Positions 1-7,302 of a stretch of DNA of 64,000 bases are shown here, piece after piece. The position numbers and the translations under genes were made by a program. The number at the start of each line of letters is the position of its first letter. Position 1 is the first letter of the stretch. The notes below the pieces were generated by a model. The model was not told the origin of the DNA, made no database searches, and saw only the letters and a list, made by a program, of their open reading frames with translations. Where the stretch lies: the NCBI GenBank assembly GCA_035623255.1, contig DASPTU010000093.1:1-64000 (forward strand), written 5' to 3'. This DNA is from JAFAGX01 sp035623255 (GTDB lineage: Bacteria > Acidobacteriota > Terriglobia > Terriglobales > Acidobacteriaceae).

Positions 1-1017
1 GGAGACGGGAGGTTGTTCCGTGGACTTAAGCACGGCAGGCTGAAGAGCCGGCGTGGCTGCCGAAGGTGGATTGGCGCTCGCCTGTGACTGCGATTTCGCA
101 AGACTAGTGGCAGGTGCGTTATTCGGAACTGGGCTAGGCGAAGATGATGCAGGAGATACTGGCGCAGGGTTCGCTTCCAATTGGGCAGCGACATTGATCT
201 GACCGGCAGAAACCGTAATCTTCCTCTGCCAAGGCTTGAATCCATTCTTCTTAATTGAGATTTCGTGCTGGCCAGCAGCGGCTGCAACCGTTGAGGGCGT
301 GTTGCCTACGTAATTGCCATCGACTTCGATGTCGGCACCTGCCGGGTCGGAAGAAATCTGCAATTGGCTTTGCGCGGCCGCTGATGGCGGGTTCGTTGTA
401 GCGGCCAGCGTGGTTGCCGGTTGCGCGGGTTGGAACTTTGCGACGTCAAGCTTCATGTCTCCATTTATATAAGCGGTGATTTCGGTGCCCTTCGGGATGG
501 TGGTGTCTTTGCCGTGCATGAATAAAAAGAACGGAGCGGCGGGAAAGAAAACCAAGCTCGTGGCCACGATGCCCCCGGTCATCGCGCCGGTGTGGCCTCC
601 TCCTTTCATTTCTTTAACGGCCCGCAGTGCTGCTTTCTCACTGTCGGCCAGGCGGACGTAATCGATGTTGATATCGAGCTTTCCCCCACGCGCCATGCGA
701 CGCTTGGCTTGTGCCTCGGTTACGGTAGCGAACGCAAGTCCGCCCTTTGGGACCACGATGGCGTTATTTACCAAGACTTCTTCCAGCACCTCGAAATCGA
801 CTGTATCGCCGACGTGGGCGTCGGCGGACGAAACGTTGCGGTTAATTCTTAGCTTCACTGGAGTTCCGTCTTCCAGAACGAAGCCTTTTGAAGAAACTGG
901 GCTGGTCGCCGTTGTGGCGGGAGCGGCTTGGTTGCTTGGGGTTGATGGTTGAGAACCTTGTGCGTGACACGGCGTGCACAAAAATAGCGCTGCTGCTAGA
1001 CAAAGTGGCTGGCGCAT
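1..1017 (-). CDS. PEGA-domain exported protein, C-terminus beyond the window
   Basis: An open frame runs from the ATG at 1017 to the window edge without a stop (339 codons), so the C-terminus is missing. The start is backed by GGAGG five bases upstream. Residues 1-20 are a signal peptide (MRQPLCLAAALF, then CHAQG). A middle part (about 45-185) begins FVLEDGTPVKLRINR and looks like a small beta domain with a short hydrophobic stretch near 146-166. Around residues 221-280 is a PEGA repeat: ISSDPAGADIEVDGNYVG, then G-x-H-x-I-x-I-x-K-x-G-F. The rest is a Pro/Ser/Ala-rich linker. PEGA domains are surface or periplasmic beta modules of unclear ligand. The exact role here is unknown. Confidence 0.85.
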   Translation of the reverse strand, partial: MRQPLCLAAALFLCTPCHAQGSQPSTPSNQAAPATTATSPVSSKGFVLEDGTPVKLRINRNVSSADAHVGDTVDFEVLEEVLVNNAIVVPKGGLAFATVTEAQAKRRMARGGKLDINIDYVRLADSEKAALRAVKEMKGGGHTGAMTGGIVATSLVFFPAAPFFLFMHGKDTTIPKGTEITAYINGDMKLDVAKFQPAQPATTLAATTNPPSAAAQSQLQISSDPAGADIEVDGNYVGNTPSTVAAAAGQHEISIKKNGFKPWQRKITVSAGQINVAAQLEANPAPVSPASSSPSPVPNNAPATSLAKSQSQASANPPSAATPALQPAVLKSTEQPPVS

Positions 1018-1316
1018 GGTGTCCTCCGAGACGAAGCGCAATTCGATGGAGAACTACAGGGCCCGATGGCGCAGAAGCTTACTGCGCGGCAGTTTCGGTG
1101 TCAAGGACGGTCGTCCCTCCAGAGCGCTGCTCTGTCGGGATGATATGGGCTTCAGGAGTGTTTTGGAGCATGGCGCAAAGCTTGGCGGACGGCGTGGAGA
1201 AGACAGCGGCGCCAATCGTGGTCTTCACATGCCGGAGAGGGTGCAGATTGTTCCATCCCACCCTCTCGCAAAAAACGCGGGAAGGGTGGGGCACCCGAAG
1301 GTTGGGGTGCCGATTC

Positions 1317-1751
1317 CTAGGTTCGCAGGAGGTGCCAGGCTTCGCGGAAGCGCTCCCAGCGGGCACGCTTACATTCGATATCGGGATAGAGGCGGAGGCT
1401 TTTGCAGGGTGCGAACGCTTCGATGGGGAGCACGTACCAGGTGTCTTTGGGGATGATGTGGGCGACCAGAACGTCGATGTCGTCGGCGGTGTAGACGACC
1501 TTGCCCTGTCCATAGATGGCGTAGATGGGCTGAATGTCGTAGCCGCGGGCGCGGACGACTTCGGTGCATTTGAGCTGCACGCGCCAGAGGCGGGAGCCGG
1601 TATCGAGGATGAAATCGTAGCGCTCACTGTCTCCCCAGGGGCGGGAGACGTGGAAGCCGAGGCTTTCGGCCTTTAATAGAAATGCCGCTTCGGAGAGCTC
1701 TCCGGTGCGCTTGGTGTTGCGATGAATGAGTATGTCTACTGCGGTTGGCAT
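1317..1751 (-). CDS. PD-(D/E)XK nuclease-like protein (group I intron endonuclease type)
   Basis: A 144-residue protein with the layout of the small PD-(D/E)XK family known from group I intron-associated endonucleases. An N-terminal helix has the acidic residue in TGELSEAAFL (about residue 18). Next come RYDFILD (Asp near 46) and VQLKC (Gln-x-Lys near 59-61), matching the E...D...(E/Q)xK catalytic pattern. This family also contains many stand-alone genes of unknown purpose in acidobacteria and cyanobacteria, so homing activity is not implied. The ATG at 1751 has AAAGGA about nine bases upstream. No intron or conserved host gene is seen beside it. A perfect terminator hairpin lies in the leader just upstream. 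Family assignment is from motif recognition only. Confidence 0.7.
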   Translation of the reverse strand: MPTAVDILIHRNTKRTGELSEAAFLLKAESLGFHVSRPWGDSERYDFILDTGSRLWRVQLKCTEVVRARGYDIQPIYAIYGQGKVVYTADDIDVLVAHIIPKDTWYVLPIEAFAPCKSLRLYPDIECKRARWERFREAWHLLRT

Positions 1752-1773
1752 AGTCAGAATTCCTTTGGAAATG

Positions 1774-1800
1774 AAAAAGGCGCGGCCATAGGCCGCGCCT
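1774..1800 (-). terminator. Intrinsic terminator or leader attenuator upstream of the PD-(D/E)XK gene
   Basis: A perfect 10-bp stem (1778-1787 with 1791-1800, loop ATA) is followed on the minus strand by five T. It points into the gene starting at 1751. No minus-strand gene lies directly upstream that it would end, so it may act as a leader attenuator. Confidence 0.75.
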
Positions 1801-2308
1801 GATTAGTTTGCTTCTAAGTATAGAATAGCAAATTTGGTATAGCTTCTATGACAGGGTTTGGAGAAATTTTTTTGGAATAGAATGAAGCAGTTGGGGGACA
1901 TTCGAGGGATTTGGGGGCTTGACAAGGCTTTCCCGGAACGGGAATTGGGGGAACTAGTGTGCGGAAAATTTCCGATGTCGGAGGGGAAATTGGGGTTGGT
2001 GACGAAGTTGATATCCCCCTAAATTCATGGATCCTTCGTTGGGATTCGTCCGTTGGCGGACGAACCCACCGCCTCAGGATGACAGGTGGTGTTTCAGACG
2101 GAATCCCACGTCTCGCAAAGAACGCGAATAAGCGGGCCACCGGTGTGAACCCAGGTTAGCTCACAAAAGCGCTCGCGGAACCTGGGCCACCGGTCCGGAA
2201 AACGACCTCGCGAACCTGGGGCAACGTGAAAGGCGGATCCGGGATGACATTAAACTGCTGTGACGTGGGACACAGCGGCCGCTCGTACGCTTCGCGCAAG
2301 ATCAGAGT
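1801..2308. repeat. Non-coding stretch with hairpin repeat and direct-repeat copy
   Basis: About 500 bases without a credible gene. It holds a dispersed hairpin repeat at about 2029-2093: GGATCCTTCG at the left, an 8-bp stem TTCGTCCG/CGGACGAA at 2045-2052 and 2057-2064, and CAGGATGACAGG at the right. It also holds one copy of a 19-bp direct repeat (2109-2127), and two related blocks reading GGGCCACCGGT (near 2134 and 2185). An AT-rich patch at 1811-1850 on the minus strand includes TATACT and could carry the promoter of the gene starting at 1751. Confidence 0.6.
2109..2127. repeat. 19-bp direct repeat, left copy
   Basis: The sequence cgtctcgcaaagaacgcga occurs here and again at 2643-2661, bracketing the GIY-YIG gene. 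A diverged copy (ctctcgcaaaaaacgcggg) is at 1263-1281. Confidence 0.8.
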
Positions 2309-2623
2309 ATGCCAAGCTGCTACTACGTGTACATTATGGCTGGTCAACGGGGAGTGATCTACGTCGGGGTCACCGGCAATCTGGAGCGGCGAGTTTATCT
2401 GCACAAGGCGCATACAAATGGAGGCTTCGCGACCCGCTACAACGTCACATCGCTTGTGTACTTCGAGCGCTACGCAAGTATTCAAGCCGCGATCGCGAGA
2501 GAGGAGGAAATCAAAGCCTGGAGACGTGAGAAGAAGCTTGTCCTGATTGCCACGATGAATCCGAAGTGGGGGGACTTGAGCTATGGGTGGTATCAGCGGC
2601 ACAGATACGCATCCCACGGCTGA
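2309..2623 (+). CDS. GIY-YIG nuclease-like small protein (UPF0213/YhbQ type)
   Basis: A 104-residue single-domain GIY-YIG protein. The two signature strands are YYVYIM (residues 5-10) and VIYVGVT (16-22), with the catalytic-type Arg in LERRV (about 26-28) and an acidic residue in AREEEIKAWRR (about 63-73). This length is normal for the stand-alone UPF0213 group, whose members may cut DNA, although most have no proven role. The ATG at 2309 lacks a clear ribosome site. The gene sits alone between two identical 19-bp direct repeats (2109-2127 and 2643-2661) and next to hairpin repeats, which is suggestive of a link between nuclease and repeats but proves nothing. Confidence 0.85.
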   Translation: MPSCYYVYIMAGQRGVIYVGVTGNLERRVYLHKAHTNGGFATRYNVTSLVYFERYASIQAAIAREEEIKAWRREKKLVLIATMNPKWGDLSYGWYQRHRYASHG

Positions 2624-2642
2624 GTGTTCCCTTCTCGGTTAT

Positions 2643-2661
2643 CGTCTCGCAAAGAACGCGA
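2643..2661. repeat. 19-bp direct repeat, right copy
   Basis: Identical to 2109-2127, with the same orientation, 534 bases apart. It starts 20 bases after the GIY-YIG stop codon. Confidence 0.8.
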
Positions 2662-2794
2662 GACATGGGACACCCCGCGCGGGCGTTGCGACTTTGCGCA
2701 CTGCGTTGCATCTAATGGTGGTGCTAGAATTCATTGGCATTGATAGGGTTTCGCTCGGCGCGCACACGAGCCGGCACGCCAAGGGGAGGGTTTG

Positions 2795-3127
2795 ATGGGT
2801 GGAAATGGGATTGTTGAAGTAACGGATGCAAATTTCGATCAGGACGTGCTCAAGTCTGAGACGCCGGTGTTGGTGGATTTTTGGGCGACGTGGTGCGGCC
2901 CCTGCCGCGCGATCGCGCCGATCGTCGAGGAGCTGGCGCAGCAGTATCAGGGCAAGGTAAAGATCGGAAAGATGGATGTGGACCGAAACAGCGCCACGCC
3001 GATGCGGTATGGAGTGCGCGGCATCCCGACGCTCCTGGTGTTCAAGGGTGGACAAGTAAAAGAGCAGATCGTGGGGTATGTGCCCAAGGAGACGATCCAG
3101 AAGGCGCTGGATAAGCACATCGGATAA
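2795..3127 (+). CDS. trxA: Thioredoxin
   Basis: A 110-residue cytosolic thioredoxin, the usual length. The active site WCGPC gives Cys34 and Cys37. The cis-proline is in GVRGIPTLLVFKGG, and the buried Asp is in VDFWATW. It reduces disulfides in enzymes such as ribonucleotide reductase with electrons from thioredoxin reductase. I use the ATG at 2795 because GGAGG lies seven bases upstream; a TTG one codon earlier is less likely. It is a single-gene unit closed by a strong terminator at 3147-3172. Confidence 0.97.
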   Translation: MGGNGIVEVTDANFDQDVLKSETPVLVDFWATWCGPCRAIAPIVEELAQQYQGKVKIGKMDVDRNSATPMRYGVRGIPTLLVFKGGQVKEQIVGYVPKETIQKALDKHIG

Positions 3128-3146
3128 ATTGGAGTGGTGAGCAGAA

Positions 3147-3172
3147 GCCCGGCGTTCGCGCCGGGCTTTTTT
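3147..3172 (+). terminator. Intrinsic terminator after trxA
   Basis: An 8-bp GC stem GCCCGGCG/CGCCGGGC with a TTCG tetraloop is followed by TTTTTT. It overlaps the 3' end of the convergent lipoprotein gene. Confidence 0.9.
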
Positions 3173-4034
3173 ATTTCTTCTCGCCGGCAGGCTTGGCGGG
3201 CGGGGCGCTCTTAACGATCCAAAATTGTGGATCGCCGGCGGCGAATTGCTGAGAAACATGGGACATGGCTGGATTCACGGCATAGAAATTGGTTTCGGTG
3301 CTGGAGTAGGTATCGCGGGCGATGTCACGCAGCAAGCCGCTGGTGGCAGAATCAGTTTGCTGGATTCTCTTTTGCGCATTAAGGATTTCATCCGCCTCTT
3401 TGAGAGCATGCATGGTAGTAAAGGCGAGGTATAAGGGGCGGGTGGATCCGGCATCGACTTCATAGACAACCCAGGGAAGCGGTGCGTTAACACGCTGGTC
3501 GGCGCCAGCGGCAATTTTGGCCGCCTGGGTGAAGTCGGCTTCGTGGCCCGGATAAACGTGCAGGACGTCGACGCGGAAATAACGCGCTTTTGAGAGATCG
3601 ATAGTATCGGAGCGATAGCCGAGGTCGTCGCGGCGGACGGCGATGAGCGTCTTCGAGTCCGAGATCAGGTCATCGATTTCCTGCTGCAGGTGCGCCAGTT
3701 CGGGATGTCTAGCGTAGGCCGAGGCAAAAGTTGCGCCTGCGCGGTCCAGGTCGTCATAAGAATCGAAGGGATCGATGAAGAGTGCGCCCGGCGCGCCGGT
3801 CAACGCCTCAGTTTCAATCCATGGCAACTGCACGTCGTAGCGGTCAAAGTCCCGCGCCATCTGCGCTTCCAGGCTTTGCCTGGCTCTGGCCTTGCCGGGT
3901 CTGAACTGCTGATGGACCAGCAGCATGAACCGGGGCATGCGGGTGTGAAGAGGATCAACTTGCGGCGATAGAAGCGCAGAGCAGGCGGGGAGAAGGCAGA
4001 CAAGAAGGATCAGGGATCTGGTGTTCCGAAACAT
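3171..4034 (-). CDS. Putative lipoprotein of unknown function
   Basis: A 287-residue protein with a lipoprotein signal: MFRNTRSLILLVCLLPAC with a lipobox ending at Cys18. The body is alpha/beta with no motif I recognise; it contains two similar-looking halves (RFMLLVHQQFRPGKA and RYFRVDVLHVYPGHEADF), which suggests a tandem of ferredoxin-like or NIPSNAP/ABM-like dimeric barrels. I chose the ATG at 4034 rather than one 12 codons earlier because it places the signal peptide at the N-terminus and avoids overlap with lexA. It begins 16 bases after the lexA stop, so it is probably co-transcribed with lexA; whether it belongs to the SOS response is unknown. Confidence 0.75.
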   Translation of the reverse strand: MFRNTRSLILLVCLLPACSALLSPQVDPLHTRMPRFMLLVHQQFRPGKARARQSLEAQMARDFDRYDVQLPWIETEALTGAPGALFIDPFDSYDDLDRAGATFASAYARHPELAHLQQEIDDLISDSKTLIAVRRDDLGYRSDTIDLSKARYFRVDVLHVYPGHEADFTQAAKIAAGADQRVNAPLPWVVYEVDAGSTRPLYLAFTTMHALKEADEILNAQKRIQQTDSATSGLLRDIARDTYSSTETNFYAVNPAMSHVSQQFAAGDPQFWIVKSAPPAKPAGEKK

Positions 4035-4050
4035 TTGGGCCCGCGGACAA

Positions 4051-4671
4051 TCAGTATTTTCGCAGAACACCGATCACCCGACCCTGAACATCCACGTTAG
4101 CGGCAGGAACGATGATGGGCTGCATGCTCACGTTCGATGGCTGCAGACGGATGTTGTCGCCCTCCCGGTAAAAACGCTTTAGCGTCGCATCGGAGCCATC
4201 GACCAGCGCTACCACGATATCACCATTGTGGGCGGTTTTGGCTTTTTCGACGAGAACGTAGTCGCCGCTGAGAATGTGCTCGTCCTGCATGGAATCGCCG
4301 CGCACCTCGAGCACGAAGACTTCCTTGGAGCGCACGAAGTCGGCGAGAGAAATGGTTTCTGGATTCTCGACGGCCTCGATGGGGTGACCGGCGGCGATGC
4401 GCCCGAGCAGGGGCAACACCATGGTGGTGTTCACACTCATGGCCTGTTTCAAGCGGCCTCTGGGAGGAAGGAGGTCGATGGAGCGGCTGCGGTTGTAGTC
4501 GCGGGTGAGGAGTCCTTTTTTTTCAAGGTTGGTGATGTGCTTGTGAACGGTAGCGAGAGAATTCAATCGCATGCCGAGGCGAATTTCGTCGTAGGAGGGA
4601 GAGTAACCGTTTCTCTGGACGAAGTCGGAGATGAAATCGTAGAGCTGCCGCTGTCGCTTGGTGATTGCCAT
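4051..4671 (-). CDS. lexA: LexA repressor
   Basis: A 206-residue LexA, full length. Residues 1-65 are the winged-helix DNA-binding domain. The self-cleavage bond is Ala94-Gly95 in IAAGHP. The catalytic dyad is Ser127 (RGDSMQD) and Lys165 (ATLKRF). It represses DNA-damage genes and is cleaved when RecA filaments form. Upstream, TTGACT-16-TACAAT is a near-consensus promoter whose spacer carries a direct repeat TTCGCCT with 11-bp period, a candidate autoregulatory operator. The predicted transcript start falls on or next to the ATG, so the mRNA may be leaderless. Confidence 0.96.
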   Translation of the reverse strand: MAITKRQRQLYDFISDFVQRNGYSPSYDEIRLGMRLNSLATVHKHITNLEKKGLLTRDYNRSRSIDLLPPRGRLKQAMSVNTTMVLPLLGRIAAGHPIEAVENPETISLADFVRSKEVFVLEVRGDSMQDEHILSGDYVLVEKAKTAHNGDIVVALVDGSDATLKRFYREGDNIRLQPSNVSMQPIIVPAANVDVQGRVIGVLRKY

Positions 4672-4677
4672 GGCTCA

Positions 4678-4705
4678 ATTGTAGGCGAATATAAGGCGAA
4701 GTCAA
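4678..4705 (-). promoter_or_regulatory. lexA promoter with candidate LexA operator
   Basis: On the minus strand: -35 TTGACT (4700-4705), 16-bp spacer, -10 TACAAT (4678-4683). Between them TTCGCCT occurs twice (4694-4700 and 4683-4689) with an 11-bp period, the same spacing as the GTTC-N7-GTTC LexA boxes of alphaproteobacteria. The operator role is inferred. Confidence 0.6.
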
Positions 4706-4754
4706 GAGCTGGAGGCAATTATCCCTTGGCATCACGTTTCAAGGGACAAGCGTT

Positions 4755-5336
4755 CTACGCGGAGCGCTTGTGCGCGGCGTGGGTGCGTTCGATGTAGCGG
4801 CCGGTTTTGACCTCGACCCGAACAAGTTCGCCGGCGCCAATAAATAACGGAACGCGGATGGAAACCCCGTTCTCCAGAAGAGCTTCTTTCCAGGCACTGT
4901 CCTGGGGTGAGTGCGATGGTGGTGCGGTGCTCATGACGCGGGCATCGGTGATCTCGGGAAACACGACGCTGATGGGCTCGCCGTTGAAGAATTCGACGGG
5001 AAGTTCCATGCCGGAGGCGAGGAATTTTACTCCGAGACCCAGAATGCTGCCGGGGATCTCAATCTGCTCGTAGGTTTCCGGGTTCATGAAAGTGCAGCTC
5101 TGGCCTTCCGCAAAAAGAAATTCCATCATGTGGCGCTCGAGTTCGATATCCTCGAGGCGCTCCAGCGGCCGGAAATGCGGTTCCCAAAGACGGCCACTGC
5201 GGACATTGCTGAGTTTGGTTTTGACTACTCCGCCCATCTTGGCGGCACCGGCCTTGGATTCGACCTCAAGCACTTTGTAGATGTCGCCTTCAATCCGCAA
5301 CACCATGCCCGCTCGCAAATCGGATGCGATGATCAT
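4755..5336 (-). CDS. efp: Elongation factor P
   Basis: A 193-residue EF-P with the three beta-barrel domains expected: N-terminal KOW-like (ASDLRAGMVLRIEGDIYKV), a middle OB domain (MMEFLFAEGQSCTFMNPETYEQ) and a C-terminal OB domain (DARVMSTAPP..., VPLFIGAGELVRVEVKTGRYIER). It relieves ribosome stalling at proline runs. The loop that reaches the peptidyl-transferase centre reads SKAGAAKMGGVV; Lys33 aligns with the modified lysine of E. coli when anchored on the downstream KL. The start at 5336 is set by AGGAGG seven bases upstream; a longer frame extends 19 codons further but has no such site. Confidence 0.93.
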   Translation of the reverse strand: MIIASDLRAGMVLRIEGDIYKVLEVESKAGAAKMGGVVKTKLSNVRSGRLWEPHFRPLERLEDIELERHMMEFLFAEGQSCTFMNPETYEQIEIPGSILGLGVKFLASGMELPVEFFNGEPISVVFPEITDARVMSTAPPSHSPQDSAWKEALLENGVSIRVPLFIGAGELVRVEVKTGRYIERTHAAHKRSA

Positions 5337-5443
5337 GAAAGCCTCCTGGGCGACTTCCGAGTCGATTGTCGAACCAACTGGCAGGATGGGCAATGATGCA
5401 GATCACCGTTGTGGGTGCGGATGAGACCAGGGAACGGCGATTT

Positions 5444-5857
5444 CTATTTCGCGTTTGCGACTACGTAGACGTAGCGCAGCGGGCCAGAGCCGGTGTTGGT
5501 GACGTTGTGTTCGGTCTCGGGTGGGCAATAGAGAGCAGTGTCGGCTTTGACGGGAAGCCTGGAGCCATCGCTGAACGTCATTTCACCCTGACCTTCAAAG
5601 ATGACCAGCAGTTCCTCATTCTGCTGCGTGCTATGTTTGCCCACCGATTTGCCGGGCGCGAGGACGACATAGCCTGATTTCATGGTAACGGTTTCGGGTG
5701 GACCAGTGAGCACTGGGGCGACCTGGTTTCCCTGCGACTGCAGCGGAATGACTTTCGGTTGGGGCTTGCCGGCTTGTGCTTCCGCGGCACGAAGCACGAG
5801 CGGAACCGGAAGAAGGACGACCAGAATGAGCAGTAGGGTTCGGGGATGGGAGTTCAT
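5444..5857 (-). CDS. Exported single-domain cupin
   Basis: A 137-residue protein with a signal peptide (about residues 1-28, LLLILVVLLPVPLVLRAAEA) followed by one cupin_2 barrel. Cupin motif 1 is G-K-S-V-G-K-H-S plus EELLVIFEGQGEM, and motif 2 is PPETEHNVTNTG; together these give the likely metal ligands His, Glu and His. The function is unknown; periplasmic cupins of this size bind metals or small ligands. AGAGGAT precedes the ATG. It is divergent from the FAD oxidoreductase gene with 60 bases between starts, so the two may share control. Confidence 0.85.
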   Translation of the reverse strand: MNSHPRTLLLILVVLLPVPLVLRAAEAQAGKPQPKVIPLQSQGNQVAPVLTGPPETVTMKSGYVVLAPGKSVGKHSTQQNEELLVIFEGQGEMTFSDGSRLPVKADTALYCPPETEHNVTNTGSGPLRYVYVVANAK

Positions 5858-5917
5858 GGAGATCCTCTGAGGCGAAGAAACTATAAATCAGTCGATGCTA
5901 AGATTGGGCGTTTTGGT

Positions 5918-7222
5918 ATGGCGCAGATGGCGATCAAAGAAAAGAACTACTGGCTGGAAACGGTGGATGTGCCGGCGGGCGAAAGTGGGCCGTTGCCGGA
6001 AAGCGTAGATGTCGCCATCGTCGGAAGCGGCGTGACTGGGCTGTCGGCAGCGAGGGTGCTAGCGAAGCGTGGGGTCAGAGTTGCCGTTTTGGAGGCGGAG
6101 ACGCTGGGCTGGGGCGCGAGTTCGAGGAACGGAGGCATGGTGTTGACGGGGATGAAGCTGCCGGTGCCGACTTTGATATCGCGTTATGGACGAGAAAAAG
6201 TTCAGCGCATGTATGCGGCTTCGATCGCCTCGATTGATTGCGTCGAGCAGATCGTGCGCGACGAGCAGATCGAATGCAATTTTTCGCGCTGCGGGCATCT
6301 GGAAGTTGCGTGCAAGCAGGCGCATTTTGACGGTTACGCCAAGGCGGCGGAGTTGATTGAAAGAGAATTCAATCACAGGCTGCGCATTGTGAAGAAAGCC
6401 GATCTTGGCGAGGAGATCGGATCGGATATTTACTACGGCGGCCTGGTGGATGAAATCAGCGCAGGGGTGAATCCGGCGCGTTATGTCGTGGGTCTTGCCG
6501 GCGCTGCGAGGCGGGCCGGGGCTTCTCTGTTTGACCACATGCGGGTGGAAAGCGTGCAACAGGAGAGCAGTAATGGCGCAAAGAGATTCCGTGTGCAAAC
6601 GGTGAAAGGCAGCATTCTGGCGCGAGACGTCCTGTTGGCCAGCGGAGCTTACACGACGGATGCGGCTCCCGAACTGCGGAAGAAAATTATTCCGATTGGT
6701 TCGTACATCATCGCAACGGAGGTACTGGGCGAGGATCTGGCACGGGAGTTGAGTCCGAAGAACCGCATGATCTATGACTCGAAGCACTTCCTTTATTATT
6801 ACCGGCTCACTCCCGATCGCCGGATGCTGTTCGGGGGGCGCGCGGCATTTTTCCCTGAAACAGAAAACACGGTGCGCACGAGCGCTGAAATTCTGCGCCA
6901 GGGCATGATCGGGGTTTATCCGCAGTTGCGGGACGCCAAAGTGGAATTTGTGTGGGGTGGAACTCTGGATTTTGCATTTGACGTGATGCCGCATACCGGA
7001 CGGATCGAGGGCATGCATTATTCCGTTGGATATGCGGGACACGGGGTGGCTATTGGAACGTACTTGGGAACGATGCTGGCCGGCGTGATTTGCGGTGAGC
7101 CGAATGAGATTCCTTTTGATGGCATTCCTTTTCCTAGTCCTCCGATAGGTCTGCGCAGCGGGCATACCTGGGCGTTGCCACTGGCCGGGGCGTACTACAA
7201 GTTTTTGGATTGGGTGAGCTGA
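5918..7222 (+). CDS. FAD-dependent amine oxidase, PuuB-like (DAO family)
   Basis: A 434-residue flavoprotein of the D-amino-acid-oxidase fold. The dinucleotide-binding site is VDVAIVGSGVTGLSAARVLAKRG near residues 31-53, followed by LEAETLGWGASSRNGGM, the loop typical of gamma-glutamylputrescine oxidase and related enzymes. Near the C-terminus GYAGHGVAIGTYLG contacts FAD. It would oxidise an amine such as gamma-glutamylputrescine to an aldehyde with release of peroxide. The next gene, convergent, is a PUT-type permease, which supports a polyamine substrate. The ATG at 5918 fits the family N-terminus (KNYWLETV); an upstream in-frame ATG at 5846 would overlap the divergent cupin gene. The substrate is inferred. 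Confidence 0.85.
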   Translation: MAQMAIKEKNYWLETVDVPAGESGPLPESVDVAIVGSGVTGLSAARVLAKRGVRVAVLEAETLGWGASSRNGGMVLTGMKLPVPTLISRYGREKVQRMYAASIASIDCVEQIVRDEQIECNFSRCGHLEVACKQAHFDGYAKAAELIEREFNHRLRIVKKADLGEEIGSDIYYGGLVDEISAGVNPARYVVGLAGAARRAGASLFDHMRVESVQQESSNGAKRFRVQTVKGSILARDVLLASGAYTTDAAPELRKKIIPIGSYIIATEVLGEDLARELSPKNRMIYDSKHFLYYYRLTPDRRMLFGGRAAFFPETENTVRTSAEILRQGMIGVYPQLRDAKVEFVWGGTLDFAFDVMPHTGRIEGMHYSVGYAGHGVAIGTYLGTMLAGVICGEPNEIPFDGIPFPSPPIGLRSGHTWALPLAGAYYKFLDWVS

Positions 7223-7240
7223 TGCCGGAAATACATAGAT

Positions 7241-7298
7241 CCGTTCCTCGGGAGACTTGGCTGCGCGAAGTCCCCGCTTCGTCAGGATGACAGTGGAA
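7241..7298. repeat. Dispersed GGATGACA hairpin repeat
   Basis: One copy between convergent genes: GATCCGTTCCTCGGGAGACTT, a short loop, AAGTCCCCGCTTCG and TCAGGATGACAG at the right end. It shares its ends with the copies at 2029, 10801, 13501 and 61313. Confidence 0.6.
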
Positions 7299-7302
7299 TT
7301 CC

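Noticed and set aside
1079..1627. A long minus-strand reading frame overlapping the PD-(D/E)XK gene
   Set aside because: Its product is low-complexity Ser/Thr/Pro/Arg with no domain, and the other frame has nuclease motifs and a ribosome site.
1814..2140. A 108-residue frame in the stretch with repeats
   Set aside because: It translates the hairpin repeat and AT-rich leader and has no domain or ribosome site.
2260..2529. Alternative frame over the GIY-YIG gene
   Set aside because: No homology pattern, while the other frame has both GIY-YIG strands.
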